A DNA stretch of 64,000 nucleotides from Scatophagus argus. Taxonomy: Eukaryota; Chordata; Actinopteri; Scatophagidae. The stretch is taken from the NCBI RefSeq assembly GCF_020382885.2, contig NC_058498.1, positions 18,567,001-18,631,000 on the forward strand, written 5' to 3'. Below the pieces are notes generated by a model. It ran no database searches. It saw only the letters and a program-made list of their open reading frames with translations, and had not been told where the DNA came from. Positions 20,422-34,800 of the stretch are shown here, one piece after another (within the stretch, counting starts at the first letter, position 1; each line of letters begins with the position of its first letter). The translations under genes were made by a program, and so were the position numbers.

Positions 20422-23400
20422 ATGGGCAACCGCGGGATGGAGGATCTTATCCCGCTAGTCAACCGCCTACAAGACGCCCTGAGCACCGTGGGACAGAGCT
20501 GCAGCCTCTGTCTGCCCCAGATCGCTGTGGTGGGCGGCCAAAGCGCAGGCAAGAGCTCCGTCCTGGAAAACTTTGTGGGCAGGTAAGCCCCTCACAATGA
20601 ACTCTGATTGAACTGTACAACACTGAGCATTATCAACTTACACAATCCCTCACTGTAGATGGATAAGATTCAAATATCACAAAGGCATTCTTACTAATAA
20701 AACACTCTTTATCTGGGTTTTACGAATGGTTGGTATTTCATTTATTGACATTAATGAGCAATTTACTGATTCTTCCTAGATCACTTGAAACGATTAATAA
20801 GGAGAACCTCTGCTTTTCCCTAGTTGTGTTCACTCTCAAATGGCTATAAAGAAAGAAACCAGAAATGAAAATTTACACATGGATTACCTTTAACACAACA
20901 GTAATAATAAACACTGGCTAATAGTTGTTTTTCACAACCTGGTTGTCCAAAAAATGGTGTAATTATTGGCTTATAACTAATCTCACAAGTATTAGTAAAT
21001 GATTTACTAACCATTAATAAAGTCATACCTTACCACTTATAAACACCTCAGTTTTAAAATGTATAAAATCTCTTTTCTTGGTAAGTGACTTGGTAAGTCT
21101 TGTGAGTGAATGACTTGAATTTTTCAAAATCCAGTTGTTATAAAAAACTTTAAAATGTACATCATTATCAGTGAAGATGTCATTCTTGATGTCTATATTT
21201 TATGAAGTTAGGACCCATCAAAATGTGAATTTGTATTATACTGCTGTTTGTTTGTGATGCTAAAAGCCATCGCAACTGTGATTCAGGGGCTGGAACAAGC
21301 TCATTACACAAGGATCTGTGTTCCACTGAACTGAAACCAGGACTTCAGGCAAATACTGTAACCAATTACAACGTCTCCCCTTGAGCCTCCATGCCGCACT
21401 GGTGATATGGCTTGAGTTGCTGTTCTGAAGTGGTGAATGCCGGAGGTGCCAGTGTCTGTGTGACAGTACACAGTACAGCCCCTTATCTCAGTGATGGGCT
21501 GTGAAGGTGTAGATAAAGGGGAGGAGATTAACATAATGGAATCAGCATTCTTTTAGTTAGCCTATAAGTTCTTTAGTCAACCAAAAGCAAACTTTGTTGA
21601 ATTCACATGCTGTTCTGACCTTTAACAGACTTGAAGGGCTTAAAAACTGCAACCTACAGGCTATGCGTGGCAGAATGGTTGGTGCGCTCACCCTGTGAAC
21701 AGAGGGTTGGGCTACCTTTGTGGTGGCAGTGTCTGTGGGTTCTTGTCTGGCCTGTGGTCCTTTGCTGCGTGTCTTCCCCTCTCTCGCCCCCCATTTTCTG
21801 TTGTTCTCTCTGGCTGTGCTATCCAGTAAAGGCATAAAATGCCCAAAACAATTATAAGTATTATCATTATTATTATAATTAGCCTTTATATGAATAACAG
21901 GGTTGTTTTGGTAGAGTTTAAATGTAACTTTCGATTTGTGACAGGGAAACTAAGTACTTCCATCCTGTCAGACAAGAATGCTAGTAGTTTCCTAGTGTCA
22001 AGACAGCGGAGGTCTGTTACCTATGTGTTGTCCAGAGAGTCGAGCCACCCAGGTTAGAATATGTAGTATGTACGATAGAAGACGGTTAATGCTTTCTTCC
22101 CTGAGTGTGTATTAATATTTTATCACAGACCTTGATTCTTTGTCTCAACTACGACTGTGTTGTGACATGCCTTCTGTGGGGGACTGTGCCAGCTTTTTGA
22201 TGTAGGACAGGATGCAGTAAAACAAACTTCCTGAATCTGGTTTTAATAGGAAAGAGGAGGATTTTTTTTCCTGTGCATTGTGCTTCTTTATAGTTAAGAC
22301 TACATTTAGCTTTTAGTCCTTATATATCTGGTAGGACTGATCATATGACAAAGATATTCTTAGCCTTGCTCATGAACTTGCTCATATTTTGGATAGTATG
22401 GCAAGTAGAATTACTGTACAGCTGACTGTTAGAGCTCACAGTGCTTTGCTGGGCATTATTAGAAAGCTATATATATGTTTAATGTAACTTTCTTATCTAT
22501 GCATGTACAATTAAATGAAGTGTGTTAAGCTGTTTCAGACTAGATGCAAGTTTGCACTGACATTGTGCAGTGGTAGTTTGTATTTGTGTATGTGTTTGTG
22601 TATATCCTTGGCCTATTCAGTCTTTCTTCTCCAATAGGGACTTCCTTCCACGGGGTTCAGGAATCGTCACTCGCAGACCTTTAATCCTCCAGCTGCTTAA
22701 TGGTGACACGGGTAGGTAGGGAACACTCATATTCACCCATCCAGCCTCTGTGTTCTTTGCCGTTATTAAGATGGTATTTAAAGCTGCCACCAGATGGCAG
22801 TGCGATATTTTACAATGGCAGAGCTTGTCTGACGCGATAGTTGTCATCTTGTGCTCATAACTGTTAAATTCCATCCTGTACTTGTTTGGCTCTCTTGCTT
22901 CTGTTTCAGAGAAGCAAAGTGGGTAGGATGTACAACATTTGCATTACCTAAAAAATCATTTCAATAAAAGGGCATTTAATTGTGCCACAAGTGAGAAACT
23001 TGGCCCTCCAACATTAAGATCATATTAAGTATCTATCACGTCTTTCTTTCTTTCTAACTCACGTCTTTGTCCCTCCAGAGTACGGTGAATTTCTCCACCG
23101 TAAGGGACAGAAGTTCGCAGACTTTAATGAGATCTGCCAGGAGATTGAGGCGGAGACACGCAGACTCACAGGATCCAATAAAGGCATCTCCCCTGTCCCC
23201 ATCAACCTACGTATTTATTCACCACACGGTAACACAGAGTGAATTTGTTTGTGCTCGACATAATCATCCACTGATGTATGGCCTGTGTATTTATCTGTAC
23301 ACTTCTGCATGTGTGTGTCTGAAGTGCTGGACCTGACTCTTGTGGACCTGCCTGGTATCACCAAGGTGCCTGTAGGTGACCAGCCAGCAGACATAGAGTA

Positions 23401-26400
23401 CCAGATACGAGACATGATCATGCAGTATATCTGTAAGGAAAACTGTCTCATCCTGGCTGTCACGCCAGCCAACACTGACCTTGCCAACTCTGATGCACTC
23501 AAACTGGCCAAAGATGTTGACCCACAGGGTAAGCCACCTGATTTTGATAGACTAGTAACTCTGATAGTACTGTCAGAGTTTTATTTACATGTCCAGGGAG
23601 TATGGCTCAATACTGATGTCTGAGAACTTAGTTATTACATTATTATAATGAAAATGTTTTGAAGGGGGTGCCGGATATTATCCATATTTACATGGGTTTT
23701 GAAATCACCTTTGTAGACTATAGCATTTCTTCTACTCTATATCTTCCTTTCAGGCCTCCGGACAATTGGTGTAATCACTAAACTGGACCTGATGGATGAA
23801 GGAACAGATGCTCGGGAAATACTAGAGAACAGGTTGCTTCCCCTGCGCAGAGGTGTGCTTCTTGATTTTGTGGGTGTGTGTGTGTTGAGGCACCTAGGTG
23901 TAATGTTGGCTCTGACATTATGATTGTGTCTGCAATCAGAAACTCAGTCTCAGTCCTCAGTCTCTCTGTTTTTTCACATTCTCTTTGTCAAGCTCTTTCT
24001 TTTTTGTTTCCTTTTGTTGAGTACCTTCCTGTTTACACTTTTGTTCTTCTGTGTATGTATATGAGAGATAGATAGAAAAACAGGTAATGTTAATGGTCAT
24101 TAAAAGTGTGTGTGTGTCTATCTGTCTGTCTGCTAGCAGGGTAGTGACCTCCTGTGACAGTGTACAGACTGTGTAAAGCATCACCAGGTGCTGGCTCCTT
24201 CATGCTTCTCCTACAGCACTAATGCATTAGCCATGGAAGCCCACTGGAATAACAGCTCTAGTAGCAGCCTAGAGCTGAGGCATTAGATATGGAGCCTGGT
24301 GCTATTACCTGTATTAGTGTACTGAATAGGGAGATTTGGCCTGCTCTATACCACATGTTCTGCTGTTGCACAAACATATTTGTTTCCTGCTGGAATGCCT
24401 ACAGTCTTAATTGCAAATGGCGGTCTGGGAAGAGTTCCCAAGGACACGTCAGAAAGTCCAAGCTGATTCTTACATCAGAGTCCTCCTTCCTCCTAGCACA
24501 TTTTCTTCCCCGCAATGATCACATGCTCTTCATTTTCCTTCTCATCTCTTCCTCCCCAGGTTACATAGGGGTGGTGAATCGTAGTCAGAAGGACATCGAT
24601 GGGAAAAAGGATATTCAAGCAGCTCTGCTTGCAGAGCAGAAGTTCTTCCTGTCCCATCCGGCTTACAGACACATGTCTGAAAGAATGGGCACTCCATATT
24701 TGCAAAGAATACTTAACCAGGTTAAAAAAGCACACACACACACACCCTCATGTAGAGAAGTAAATACATTGTGTGTATGTATTGTTACTGTTGATGTTTG
24801 TTTGCAGCAACTGACAAACCACATTCGGGACACTTTGCCTGCCTTCCGCAGTCATCTGCAGGGTCAGCTTCTGGCCTTGAACAAAGAAGCTGAGGAGTAC
24901 AGACAGTGTAGTCCCGATGACCCTGCACGCAGGACTAAGACACTGCTACAGTCAGTCAATCACTCTGGATGCGTGTGTACCAGTTTATTGTCTTTTAAAT
25001 TGTTTATGTGTCACTGTTTCTTCAGGTCTGTGCATTTTTGTCTTCCAGGTTGGTTCAGCGCTTGGCTGTTGACTTTGAGAAGCTAATCGAGGGCTCAGGT
25101 GACAAAGTGGACACTGTTAGTCTCTCTGGAGGGGCTAGGATCAACCGAATCTTCCATGAGCGCTTCCCCTATGAACTGGTCAAGGTGTTTACATGTGATT
25201 CTGTGTCTGATGTCTTTTGTTTGTCTTTGTGCATACATAGCACTTGTCGCACAGTAGCGCCATGAATGCGGTATGTAGATTAATAATTGTACTGTAATGC
25301 TCCTCAGCCAGTTGTTCAACTCTGACTGACAGTGTGCTGTTTGTCTTCAGATTGAGTCTGATGAGATAAAGCTGCGACAGGAGATCAACTATGCTATCAG
25401 AAACATCCATGGTGTCAGGTGTTCTTAGCAGATGTTTTTAAATCATTTGTTTATTTTCCCTTATTACATTTTTTGTTCGCTGCAGCTAATCTATATTTTA
25501 TTTGCTTTTTTTTCCCCTCCCTTTCCTCCATCTGTCTCTCTCTGCTTGTAGGACAGGTCTGTTCACTCCTGACATGGCCTTTGAAGCCATAGTGAAGAGA
25601 CAGATATCAAGGATAAAGGGGCCATGTGTTAAATTTATTGACATGGTCAGCCAAGAATTAATGACTACCTTGTCCCAGTGTATCAACAAGGTATAAATGA
25701 GTGTCTGTCATGTACTTGTGCTTTGCACTGTAGATTTCAGGGTGCCAAAATCGTCTTTTTTATGACTTTTTCTCTATTTTCTCTATTCTCTTTATAGCTC
25801 AGTTCTTTTCCCAAACTACAAGATGAGACCGAGAGAATTGTCACTGCTGAAATACAACAGCAAGAGAGCAAATGCAGGGACCAGGTCATTCTCACATAGA
25901 TGGGTGCTGCACTCACAAATTGATCTCAGATAATTCTACTGGATTGTTAAGCTTAGCTGTGGGTCTGTTTCTCCAGTTAATGTGTGTTTGCTCTGTTCAG
26001 GTCTTGTTGCTCATTGACATACAGCTTGCCTACATAAATACTAAACATGAGGATTTCATTGGCTTCACTAAGTGAGTCACCTTAACTATAAAATGAAAAA
26101 TACATTTTAAATAAAATAAATCATATAAATAACGTGAGCTTCCTCTCTCTGTCAGCGGCCAGCAAGCGCACACCCAAAACAATAGGAGGACTGTTGCAGG
26201 GATGGCGGGAAACCAGGTCAGACTTTCTTTCATAATGAGTAAAACATTCATGACCTACAGAGGATGCAATTAACTTTTGATCTACAGTAGTGTCACCGGA
26301 CCATGTAGCCACCAACTAAATTCCCGGTGATATCCCAAAATCTCAACCATAAAGACCCTTGCTTTATCTCACTTTTAGTTTTGTTTATCGCCCTTCTTAT

Positions 26401-28589
26401 TCAGAATCATCTTTGTCACATTTAAGCAAACAGATATATGCGTAAACGGTTGCATAAATCCTTTAGCGCTAATGGTTCTCTGCCGTACTCAGCATTTGAG
26501 TATGCAGGGTTATGATCAAAATTCTTTCCATTCACCTAGTGTTTTTTTTTTTTTTTATTATTTTCGTTTTCTGTGTCACCTTCCCATGTGTTATTCATTA
26601 ATTGGCATCAAGTCAGCCTTCATAGCTGCAGATAACTGGGAGACTTTAGTGATTTTACTGATCCAGCAGCCAGCCACAGTTGATCTTGGCTTTCCATAGG
26701 AATGCTCTCAAGCAGAAAAGGAGCTGTTTTTTGTCTCACTCTGTTATAATTAGCATGTAACATAATATTTACGTGACACAATTGAAAGCAGCAATAATTA
26801 AAAACACAATCCCAATATGACTGAGTTTAGTTTGTGACACTGATGTGTGATGATGAGTTTGGTTGAACAGGTTGGTTGTAGATTTTAACCCCACCTTAAA
26901 AATGCAGAAATGTTGTCAGTTATTTACAAGTTACTCGTGTTGCTTTGATAGTAGTTTTTAATTTACCATTTATTAATTAGTAAATATCAGTGTCATCAAC
27001 AAAAATGGAATCTAAACTCCTAATTAAATGAAAACCACCATCTTAATTTCATCCTTTATCTCCTGTTTTTCTCCAGGGTGTGGCCCCTCTTTCCAGTCTA
27101 ATAGTAGGAGACCAATCTATTTAAGTCAGCTCACTCACTGCTGTCTGTACTGGAAATATTTCTGTTTCTGACTATATTGTTTCTATACTTATTTTGCTTG
27201 TTCACTTGTGCGTCTGGTTTAACCACTTATGCCCTTTGGTGGTTAGTAAAATATTTTGGTGATTGTCACATGGCTGCATAATCTATGCAAGACTCTTGAA
27301 GCTGCAAAACTCTTTCCCTCCAGTGTCAACTGTTTCTGACCTGTACTCTTACTTTCATCAGCAAGGCCCACTCTCATTGTGAAGCATATGTTGAACACCT
27401 TTATGGGAGTTATGCCTTGCTGTCTAATTTCCTGTAAACCTGTCTTCTGAATGCCATTGTGATGGTCTTGTCAGTCCCCTGAGCTCCTTACCTTTGGCTG
27501 TTGTGCAGGTCATACGCAAGGGCTGGCTGACCATCAGCAACATTGGCATTATGAAGGGTGGAGCCAAAGAATACTGGTTTATCCTCACTGCAGAGAGTCT
27601 GTCTTGGTTCAAGGATGATGAGGTGAGGCATTCACGCATTCATTCACACATGCATGAAACAAGTAGATTATACCAAGACACGTTATAATTTTGGGCAATA
27701 TTGTAGGCATTTATTAACAAAATTGTGAAGTCAGAACACAACTGTGCACTCATCCAGTGATCACAAGTTTATTAAAACATATCTCAGTTTGTAACAGCTA
27801 ATAAGGAAGTTGGGAGATAAGGAATGGAGAGTGTTCATTTATTAATATTAATGTCACCATTCCAATAAAACCTCTGCAGTTTACTGAAGTGGAAGAGCTA
27901 GTAGCCCTCTGTTCTGATGTCAGTGGGGCTGCCATCTGTCTGCCTGTCTGTGCCTGCTGTACAGGAGCAGAAGGTCTGCACAGCAAGTGTAGACAGGCAG
28001 ACACACCACAACAGTCTCATCCTGTCACAGTTGATGTCATGGGAAGAGAACAGGGCAAAGTACAGGAAGTGATATCAGATGAAGGGAACACATCTCAATA
28101 TTGGTATATGGATCCAAACAAGCACCTGAAAACGTTCACAAGTGGATGAAACCATCGTGGGTGAAATAAAGTTGCTGTATGACAGACGTAGTTGAGTGGC
28201 TGGGTAGAGACAGAATGTAGGATGCTCTTACAAATAAGTTCTTGTTCTTGGTAAATGCACCAACATCACTTGGAGGCTGAGTTGTGGCTAAAACCAAACA
28301 GATATTTTTGACATGACATATAACACCATCAAATGCGAAACTAAAAGAGCATCTTTAATTCTGTTTCTCTGTCCAGCAAACCATTTTTTTCCTTTTCTGT
28401 CCTGCCACCTGGATCTGCAACTGAGACCCTCCATTTCACCATTCATTCCTCTGATGCCCCCCCCCCTACCTCCCATTCGTCCTGCTCTCCTCTCACTCTT
28501 CCCCTTGCTCCCCCTTTTCTTCCTCTTCTGGGAGTTCAGGCATTTGGAGCAGCTCACTCTGACACAGCTGGAGCTGCCCCAAGCCAAAC

Positions 28590-28654
<65 letters not shown>

Positions 28655-31600
28655 TATGCACACAGAGGGACAGACTTGTATATACAGTATACAGTACACG
28701 CGCAGAGTCTGATGTAAACAAACTGGCATGCAAATAGTGGAGAAAAATATACACTCACTCAGACAGACACACGGCCACTTTTCATATAAACACTGGATTG
28801 CTTGAACACAGTGTTCCCAGACACAGCCCCAGGCACGCATATTGTACACACACAGTGTTATAGGTTTACAAATCAACTCACACATACACACAGACTTAGC
28901 ACATCTGTGACAAATAATACTAAGACAAGGCAAGCAAATATCTGCTGACCACATCAGAGCAACAATCTTTGGCAGTCTACAAATGAAACAATGAAACACG
29001 GATGTTTCACTATAAAGACTGAAGCTATTATGAAGGTTTAAACCTTTTCAGTTCGTTTTGGTTCTGCTCAACAAGTTATCATTTGATCTTTGCACCTCCT
29101 CACTACGTTGGAAAGTTTATCAGCTGTGTTTGGAAGGCCTGAGTGCGATGCCAGTCACCCATATTATCACAGAAGATCAGATCTACAGCCACATGCATCT
29201 GCGTGTGCACACAATCACACAAGCCAAGCTTCTGCTTCTTCTCTCTTGCAGTTCCCGCTCTCACTCTCCCCGCCCACTCTACCTCCACAGACATTTCTTT
29301 TTTCTATTAATTCCTCCCTTTTTATTTTCTCTTTCTTTACCTCTGCTGTCTTTTCCTCCTCCTTTCTCTCCCCCTCTCTGTCTGTCTCCCCCTCTTTTTC
29401 TCTCTCCCCTTTCTGTGGTTGGCAGTCTCAGTGGGACTGTGCACATTCCTGGCTGGAAAATCTGAAGCTTTGTCCAAACACCAGCTTCCAAGATCTGCCC
29501 AGAGAAATCCCACATGGCTGTTTCTACACTGCAGACCTCCCCTTTTGACTCCCCCTCTCTCCCCTCAACTCCTCCACAGTCTCTCTCACAAACACCCACC
29601 CCCCAACCCCATCCAACCTCCCCTCTCCATCCTTGTGTCAATTGCTTCTAGACACTCTAACTTTTTGATGTCTTTAAGGCTGCACAATACATCTCCTTTC
29701 TGTGTGTCACAGCAGTTGTGCACTCATACTGAAAGTGCAGCAGTTAGAGTAATCTCCACAGCACACTGAGCAGACATACATTCCTTCACCCTTCAACTGC
29801 CAGGGCTCCACCACGCAGTCTGAGGAAAAACAGATGGCTCATGCCTATACGGTTAATCTACATGCTTCCCTCTGTGTGTAGGTGTGTGTGTGTGTGTGAG
29901 GCCTGTTCCAAATCTCAAATCCATTAGTCTATAGGAACAGGAGACACAGCTTTAGGCATCGCAGTTCTGAATTATGATACTTCACGACCACCCTGGCGCC
30001 ATCTGGAATATAACAGGCACGCATATACAGAACAGTGCCTTGATGTCTGTGAACACAAGAGTTATCATATAGATTCACACATCGAAACTCAAAATACGCA
30101 GTGAGAGGCTCTCTGAAAAAGAAAAATTGGTTTAGAACTGTGGAAAGTTTCAGTCACAAGTTATGCCTTCTCTTGCTTGAATGTGCTGCACATGAACTTC
30201 CTAGTTAATTCAAGGTGACAAATGCTATGAAATGGGAAGTTATTATTCTTAGTATAGACTCAATTACTGTATTTTGAAGAGTTGAAAGCTGGTGATATTG
30301 TATGCATATCGAAAGGCATTTGCACCCATTCAAGCAAGAAACATCAGAGAATATTAGCCCCTAGATGCGCTTCAGCATAAAGTACATGCAGGTTTTGACG
30401 TTGTCCTGAGTCTTTCTACTGAAGCACTTCCATGCACAGTCTAACCAATGTGCAGACTACTGTACACCAGTAAGATCCTGAACAGGTAGTCTGAACACTG
30501 GGATGACGGAGCAGGACCCTTTCTCACTTTCACTTCGGCCTAGCTTTTTCCCCACTCTGGTTGTTTGCTAGCAGTCCAACCCACGGCGGACAGGAATCAG
30601 CCAAAGTTTTCCTCTGTCATTCTCTTCTTTCTTATCCTTTCTTGAAGTTGGGTCTCAACACGATGGCTCTCTCATGCACATTGGACATCCACTTCCATGG
30701 GTGTTCCTCCACTGGAGATGTTTAGTTTGTCTTGAGTCGAGCGTCTGTAGGGCTGCGTCCCGGTGTAGTATCCAGTCTTGACGTGGCACATTCACTCATT
30801 CAGCTCGGGTTCTGCCTCATCACTCGGGGAAGGCGTAAGGAAATTCGGAGAGTGAGAGAAAGAGAGAGAGTCAGGGAGGAACTTAGCAGCCATATATGGG
30901 TTGATAGGACCCATGGGGAATCAGCTTTGGAGTGGTCTGCAGTTTCTCCCCACTTCTGCTGCAAACTCTCTCCTGCTTTCTGTGTTCCTCAACCCTTCCT
31001 CTTCTACTCTAACAAAATTCACCTCCCTCTATCCACCTCTATCCCTCCTCTTCCTCTCTTCCTCATCCCTACTTTCTATTTCTACCCCATCAGAGCACCC
31101 TATACTCTTCCCAGTCTCCTCCCCCTCTGTCTAAAGCGATCCCAGATGTTGCTGTATGAGCGCCAATCGCATTCTGTCATTTTTTTCAGCCTCTGTTACA
31201 GGAAGTGGGCCCCTTTGGAAAAAGGAAAGAGGAACGAAGGAAGAGAGTCATAGGGTTCAGGGGAGCACTGAGAGAGGGAAGACCGAAAAGTACTATCGAC
31301 ACAGTTACATCTCATACCACATGTGTGCACAGGCTCAAATGCAGGCATACACTTATGCATCCACACACACACGGACAGTATGCAGAATTTTTAGGACACC
31401 CATTTTAGCAGGCATGCTTTAGTTGCCTTGTCTTTCCTTAAACCATGGTTGTTCCTATTGCCAACCTTTCTGGAAGCCCCCTTCTCAAAGGTTAGAGAGA
31501 GGGAGCCGGCTGGGGAAGAGGGTTGAGGGGGAAGGGCTTCACTTTAGGAGAAATGTTGTGTTAGAGCTTGAGTCTGAGTAATGACTTTCACATGTGAGCC

Positions 31601-31786
31601 TGGCCTCTCTCCCTCCTTTTTTTCATACTCCTTCTCTCATTCCCTCCCTCGCTGCTTCATTTCTCTGTACCCTGCCTCCATACTGTCTGGTTCTCCTCAC
31701 TCTGGCTGCCCCACTCCTCCAACTGTTCTCTGTCATTCATAAGTCCCTGTGGTGATGAGAGACTATAGACTTATGGCATCTCTTTC

Positions 31787-31823
<37 letters not shown>

Positions 31824-34800
31824 CTGCCTCACTTGTTAGTGAGTAATTAATGGGAGTCAGTTTAACAGGCAGACATCATCTGATATGTTCCACATCTCCT
31901 GTTTGCCGCGCCTTCTGACATTTTTCCTTCTACAGTTCAACTCTCTTGACTTTCTTCTCCAGGGGCCGCCTGGAAAATATTTACTACCAGACATACAACT
32001 ATTTTAGTTAAAGCCCCCAAGTGAACTGTCTTCAGTTTCTGTTGTTTTTTGCTATCAACACCTGTGTTGCCTCTCTGTGATGTCATATTTTACTCTGCAT
32101 ACCGCTGTCAAATTTTATCTCTCATATTCTGTCTTTTCCAGGAGAAGGAGAAGAAGTACATGCTTCCTCTGGACAACTTAAAGCTCAGAGATGTGGAGAA
32201 GGGCTTCATGTCCAGCAAATTTGCCTTTTCTATCTTCAACACAGAGTTAAGGTTTGTGTGTGTAGTTGGAGGCCTGTGTTTGTGTGTGAGTCAGAAAAGG
32301 GAGTTCTGTTCTTGTCACCTGTTAGCTGAAATTTTAGTGATATTTTACATTAGTGGACAGAGAAGCAAAGGGAGGAGACACCAGAGTGGTGCTTTGCCCT
32401 TCCTTTGACCTCTTCTGTTCAACTTTGCCACCGGACCTGAAAGGATATCCAGTGGGTGCTGCAGTTTTTTTGCCTCCAAGTATATGCCAGGCTGGGCTGG
32501 GTTTGGGTTTGCTGGGTTTATGTGTGTGTGAAACAGATTGAAAAAGACAGAGAGACAAAGAGAGAGCATAAGAGAAAGAGAGAGAGTGTTTAGGAGCTGG
32601 AGCTGAACCAAAGCCTGACTGATTGTACCAGAGCATGTGGGCTTTGTTTATAATTCTGTGCTATGCTGCATTCGGACACACAGACTGGATTTGCGTGTAC
32701 ATGTGTGTGTGTGCGTCTTTGCCAATGTGTGTGTATGTGTTTGTGTGTGTGTGTATAGACCACAGCATACCGACGGCAGGCTCATTAAGCAGCTAATCAA
32801 AGCCAGAGAGCTTGGATCAGAGATGAGGCTGCTCTTGTTTGGAAAGAATTGCTCGACTCACCACAAAAAGGAGAGAGAAAGAAAGAAGAATTGGAAGGGT
32901 TGAGAGGAGAAAGAAAACGGGAGAGAGAGTATCAGAACCATTGGCCAGGAATGTGTCAAAATCTGTCCTATGGCGCCCCCCACCCCCCTTCCTGCACTCT
33001 CTCTCTCTCTCTCTCTCTGTTTCTCTTTCTGTATTTGCGTGTGTGTGTGTGTGTGTCAGACATTGCAGTGGTTTTGTCCCTGTCTGACAGTAATCAAAAA
33101 CCTCAGGAAACTCTTCAAATTTAAAGCAGTCAAGGCTCTGTGCAGAAATTCCTCAAGACCAGTGAAAAAACTCACTCTGGCCACGAACTGTGGAGAGGAT
33201 GGCAAAAGGGACAAGAAAAAGATAATGTTCTGAGTGATAAATCAGCATAGAGAACCACTTTAATGCTTGCCCGTCGGTGTATATGAATGTTAGTGTCCTG
33301 ATCCTAGTGTAATAGCACTCTAGTATTGTCATCGTTGGCCTGGATCCCTGTCTGTTAGCCACCACACCCTGACTTATTAGCCTCACCCATTCTAGCCCAG
33401 CCATAAAATCACAAACTGACAGCCTATTACTTGATCTTTTTGTGTAGCTCTGTGCTGCTGCAATCTATCTCCTTTTTCTCTTTCCATTTATGTTGTCTGT
33501 CTCATTCTCACACGCACAAAGGTTTCACATATTTGAGGTTAATTGCTATCCGTGCTGAATGTGAGAAGAGAACAACAAAAGGAGGAAAGAAACAGCCGAG
33601 TGATTAAAGAAAAATGCTTAACAGATGGGCTACAGCCTGCTCCAGATCGTTTGCTTGTTTCTTACTTTGCTGCAGTGCCACAGCCAAAGCACAGAGATAG
33701 TATGATGGTGTGAAGAAGGAAGTCGGAGGAACGAAGGAGGGGAAAGAGAAGCAAGGGAATGAATAACATTGAGAAAATAGATGATAGAGATAAGGGTATA
33801 AGCTGCAGTTTGGGAAGTCATGTCAAGCACAGCAATCGGGGAGAAAAACATGCAGCTGTTTTAGTTTGTGCGTTTGTAGGTGTTTTATGTGTGTATCTGC
33901 CTAGCAGCAAGTTCTTGCCTGTCCTCTTAAGAATTGTACCAAATTTGAGGATTTTCCCGAAACTGTGATAGCCTTTTTCCATCAAGCCCCTGCTTTCAGT
34001 CTGTGATTCCCAACATGGAGGTGACTTTTGTTGTGACCTTTTACACAAAACCCAATGAGTTGTGTTCCACCTGTGCTAAGTCATTGACACAAGATGCGTC
34101 AGTGGGACACGGTTCAGCCAACACACCACTTAAGCAGGTGGCCATTGTTTACATAGCTTACATTAGAACAGGCTGTGACAATTTTACTTTACTTTTATCC
34201 AGACAAGACATGTTTTAGAAATGTGTTTATTTTACATAGAGATATTTTCTGTACTTTGCTCTACAAGGCAAACCAATTAAAGAAGCATGACAGCTTTGAC
34301 CAATAATTAATACATTTTTATTTTATTTTATTATATTTCATTTGTACTATTGTGCAGCATTTACAATGGACAACGGAAAATGGCATGACTCACCCTTAAA
34401 TTTAATTATTTTCATGCAAAACAAGAAATGAAGCTTTAGAACAAAATCTTTTCTACAAGCTAATCTGAAGATGTAGGAGAGGCGATTATTTTTTCAGGAT
34501 GATATTTTCCCTCCTCAGTAGATGTGTGCAGGAGCTCAGATGAGTTTATCTGTCCTGAGGATACTGAACAATGTGAATGTGAGAAGACAGCTTGTTGTGT
34601 TGTGAGTTGAATGACCAGGAATGCATTCAGTTTCACAAGTTACACACAAAAGTAACCTTGTTTCTATAACATTTGGCTTGTGTAGAAAGTAGGTCAAGAG
34701 CTAAGTGAGGAAGGGGGTATTAAGAAATTAAAACACTGAAATCATGCATGTGGTCTTGGTACATACTTTGCTTTGTTGTCTTGTCTAAAGTACACCGTAT

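Larger units (their letters stand above)
27930..30515 (-). ncRNA. dnm3os: Inferred dnm3os-type antisense host transcript (minimum extent)
   Basis: Both microRNA hairpins lie on the minus strand of one dnm3 intron, about 2.5 kb apart, with mir-199 upstream of mir-214. In mouse and human a single non-coding RNA, Dnm3os, carries both and is driven by Twist1. The extent given covers only the two hairpins. The true start must lie above 30515 and the end below 27930. No promoter was identified here. Confidence 0.55.

Noticed and set aside
28288-28999. Overlapping frames rich in alternating V/C or T/H residues
   Set aside because: They are translations of the CA microsatellite and its flanks, not genes.
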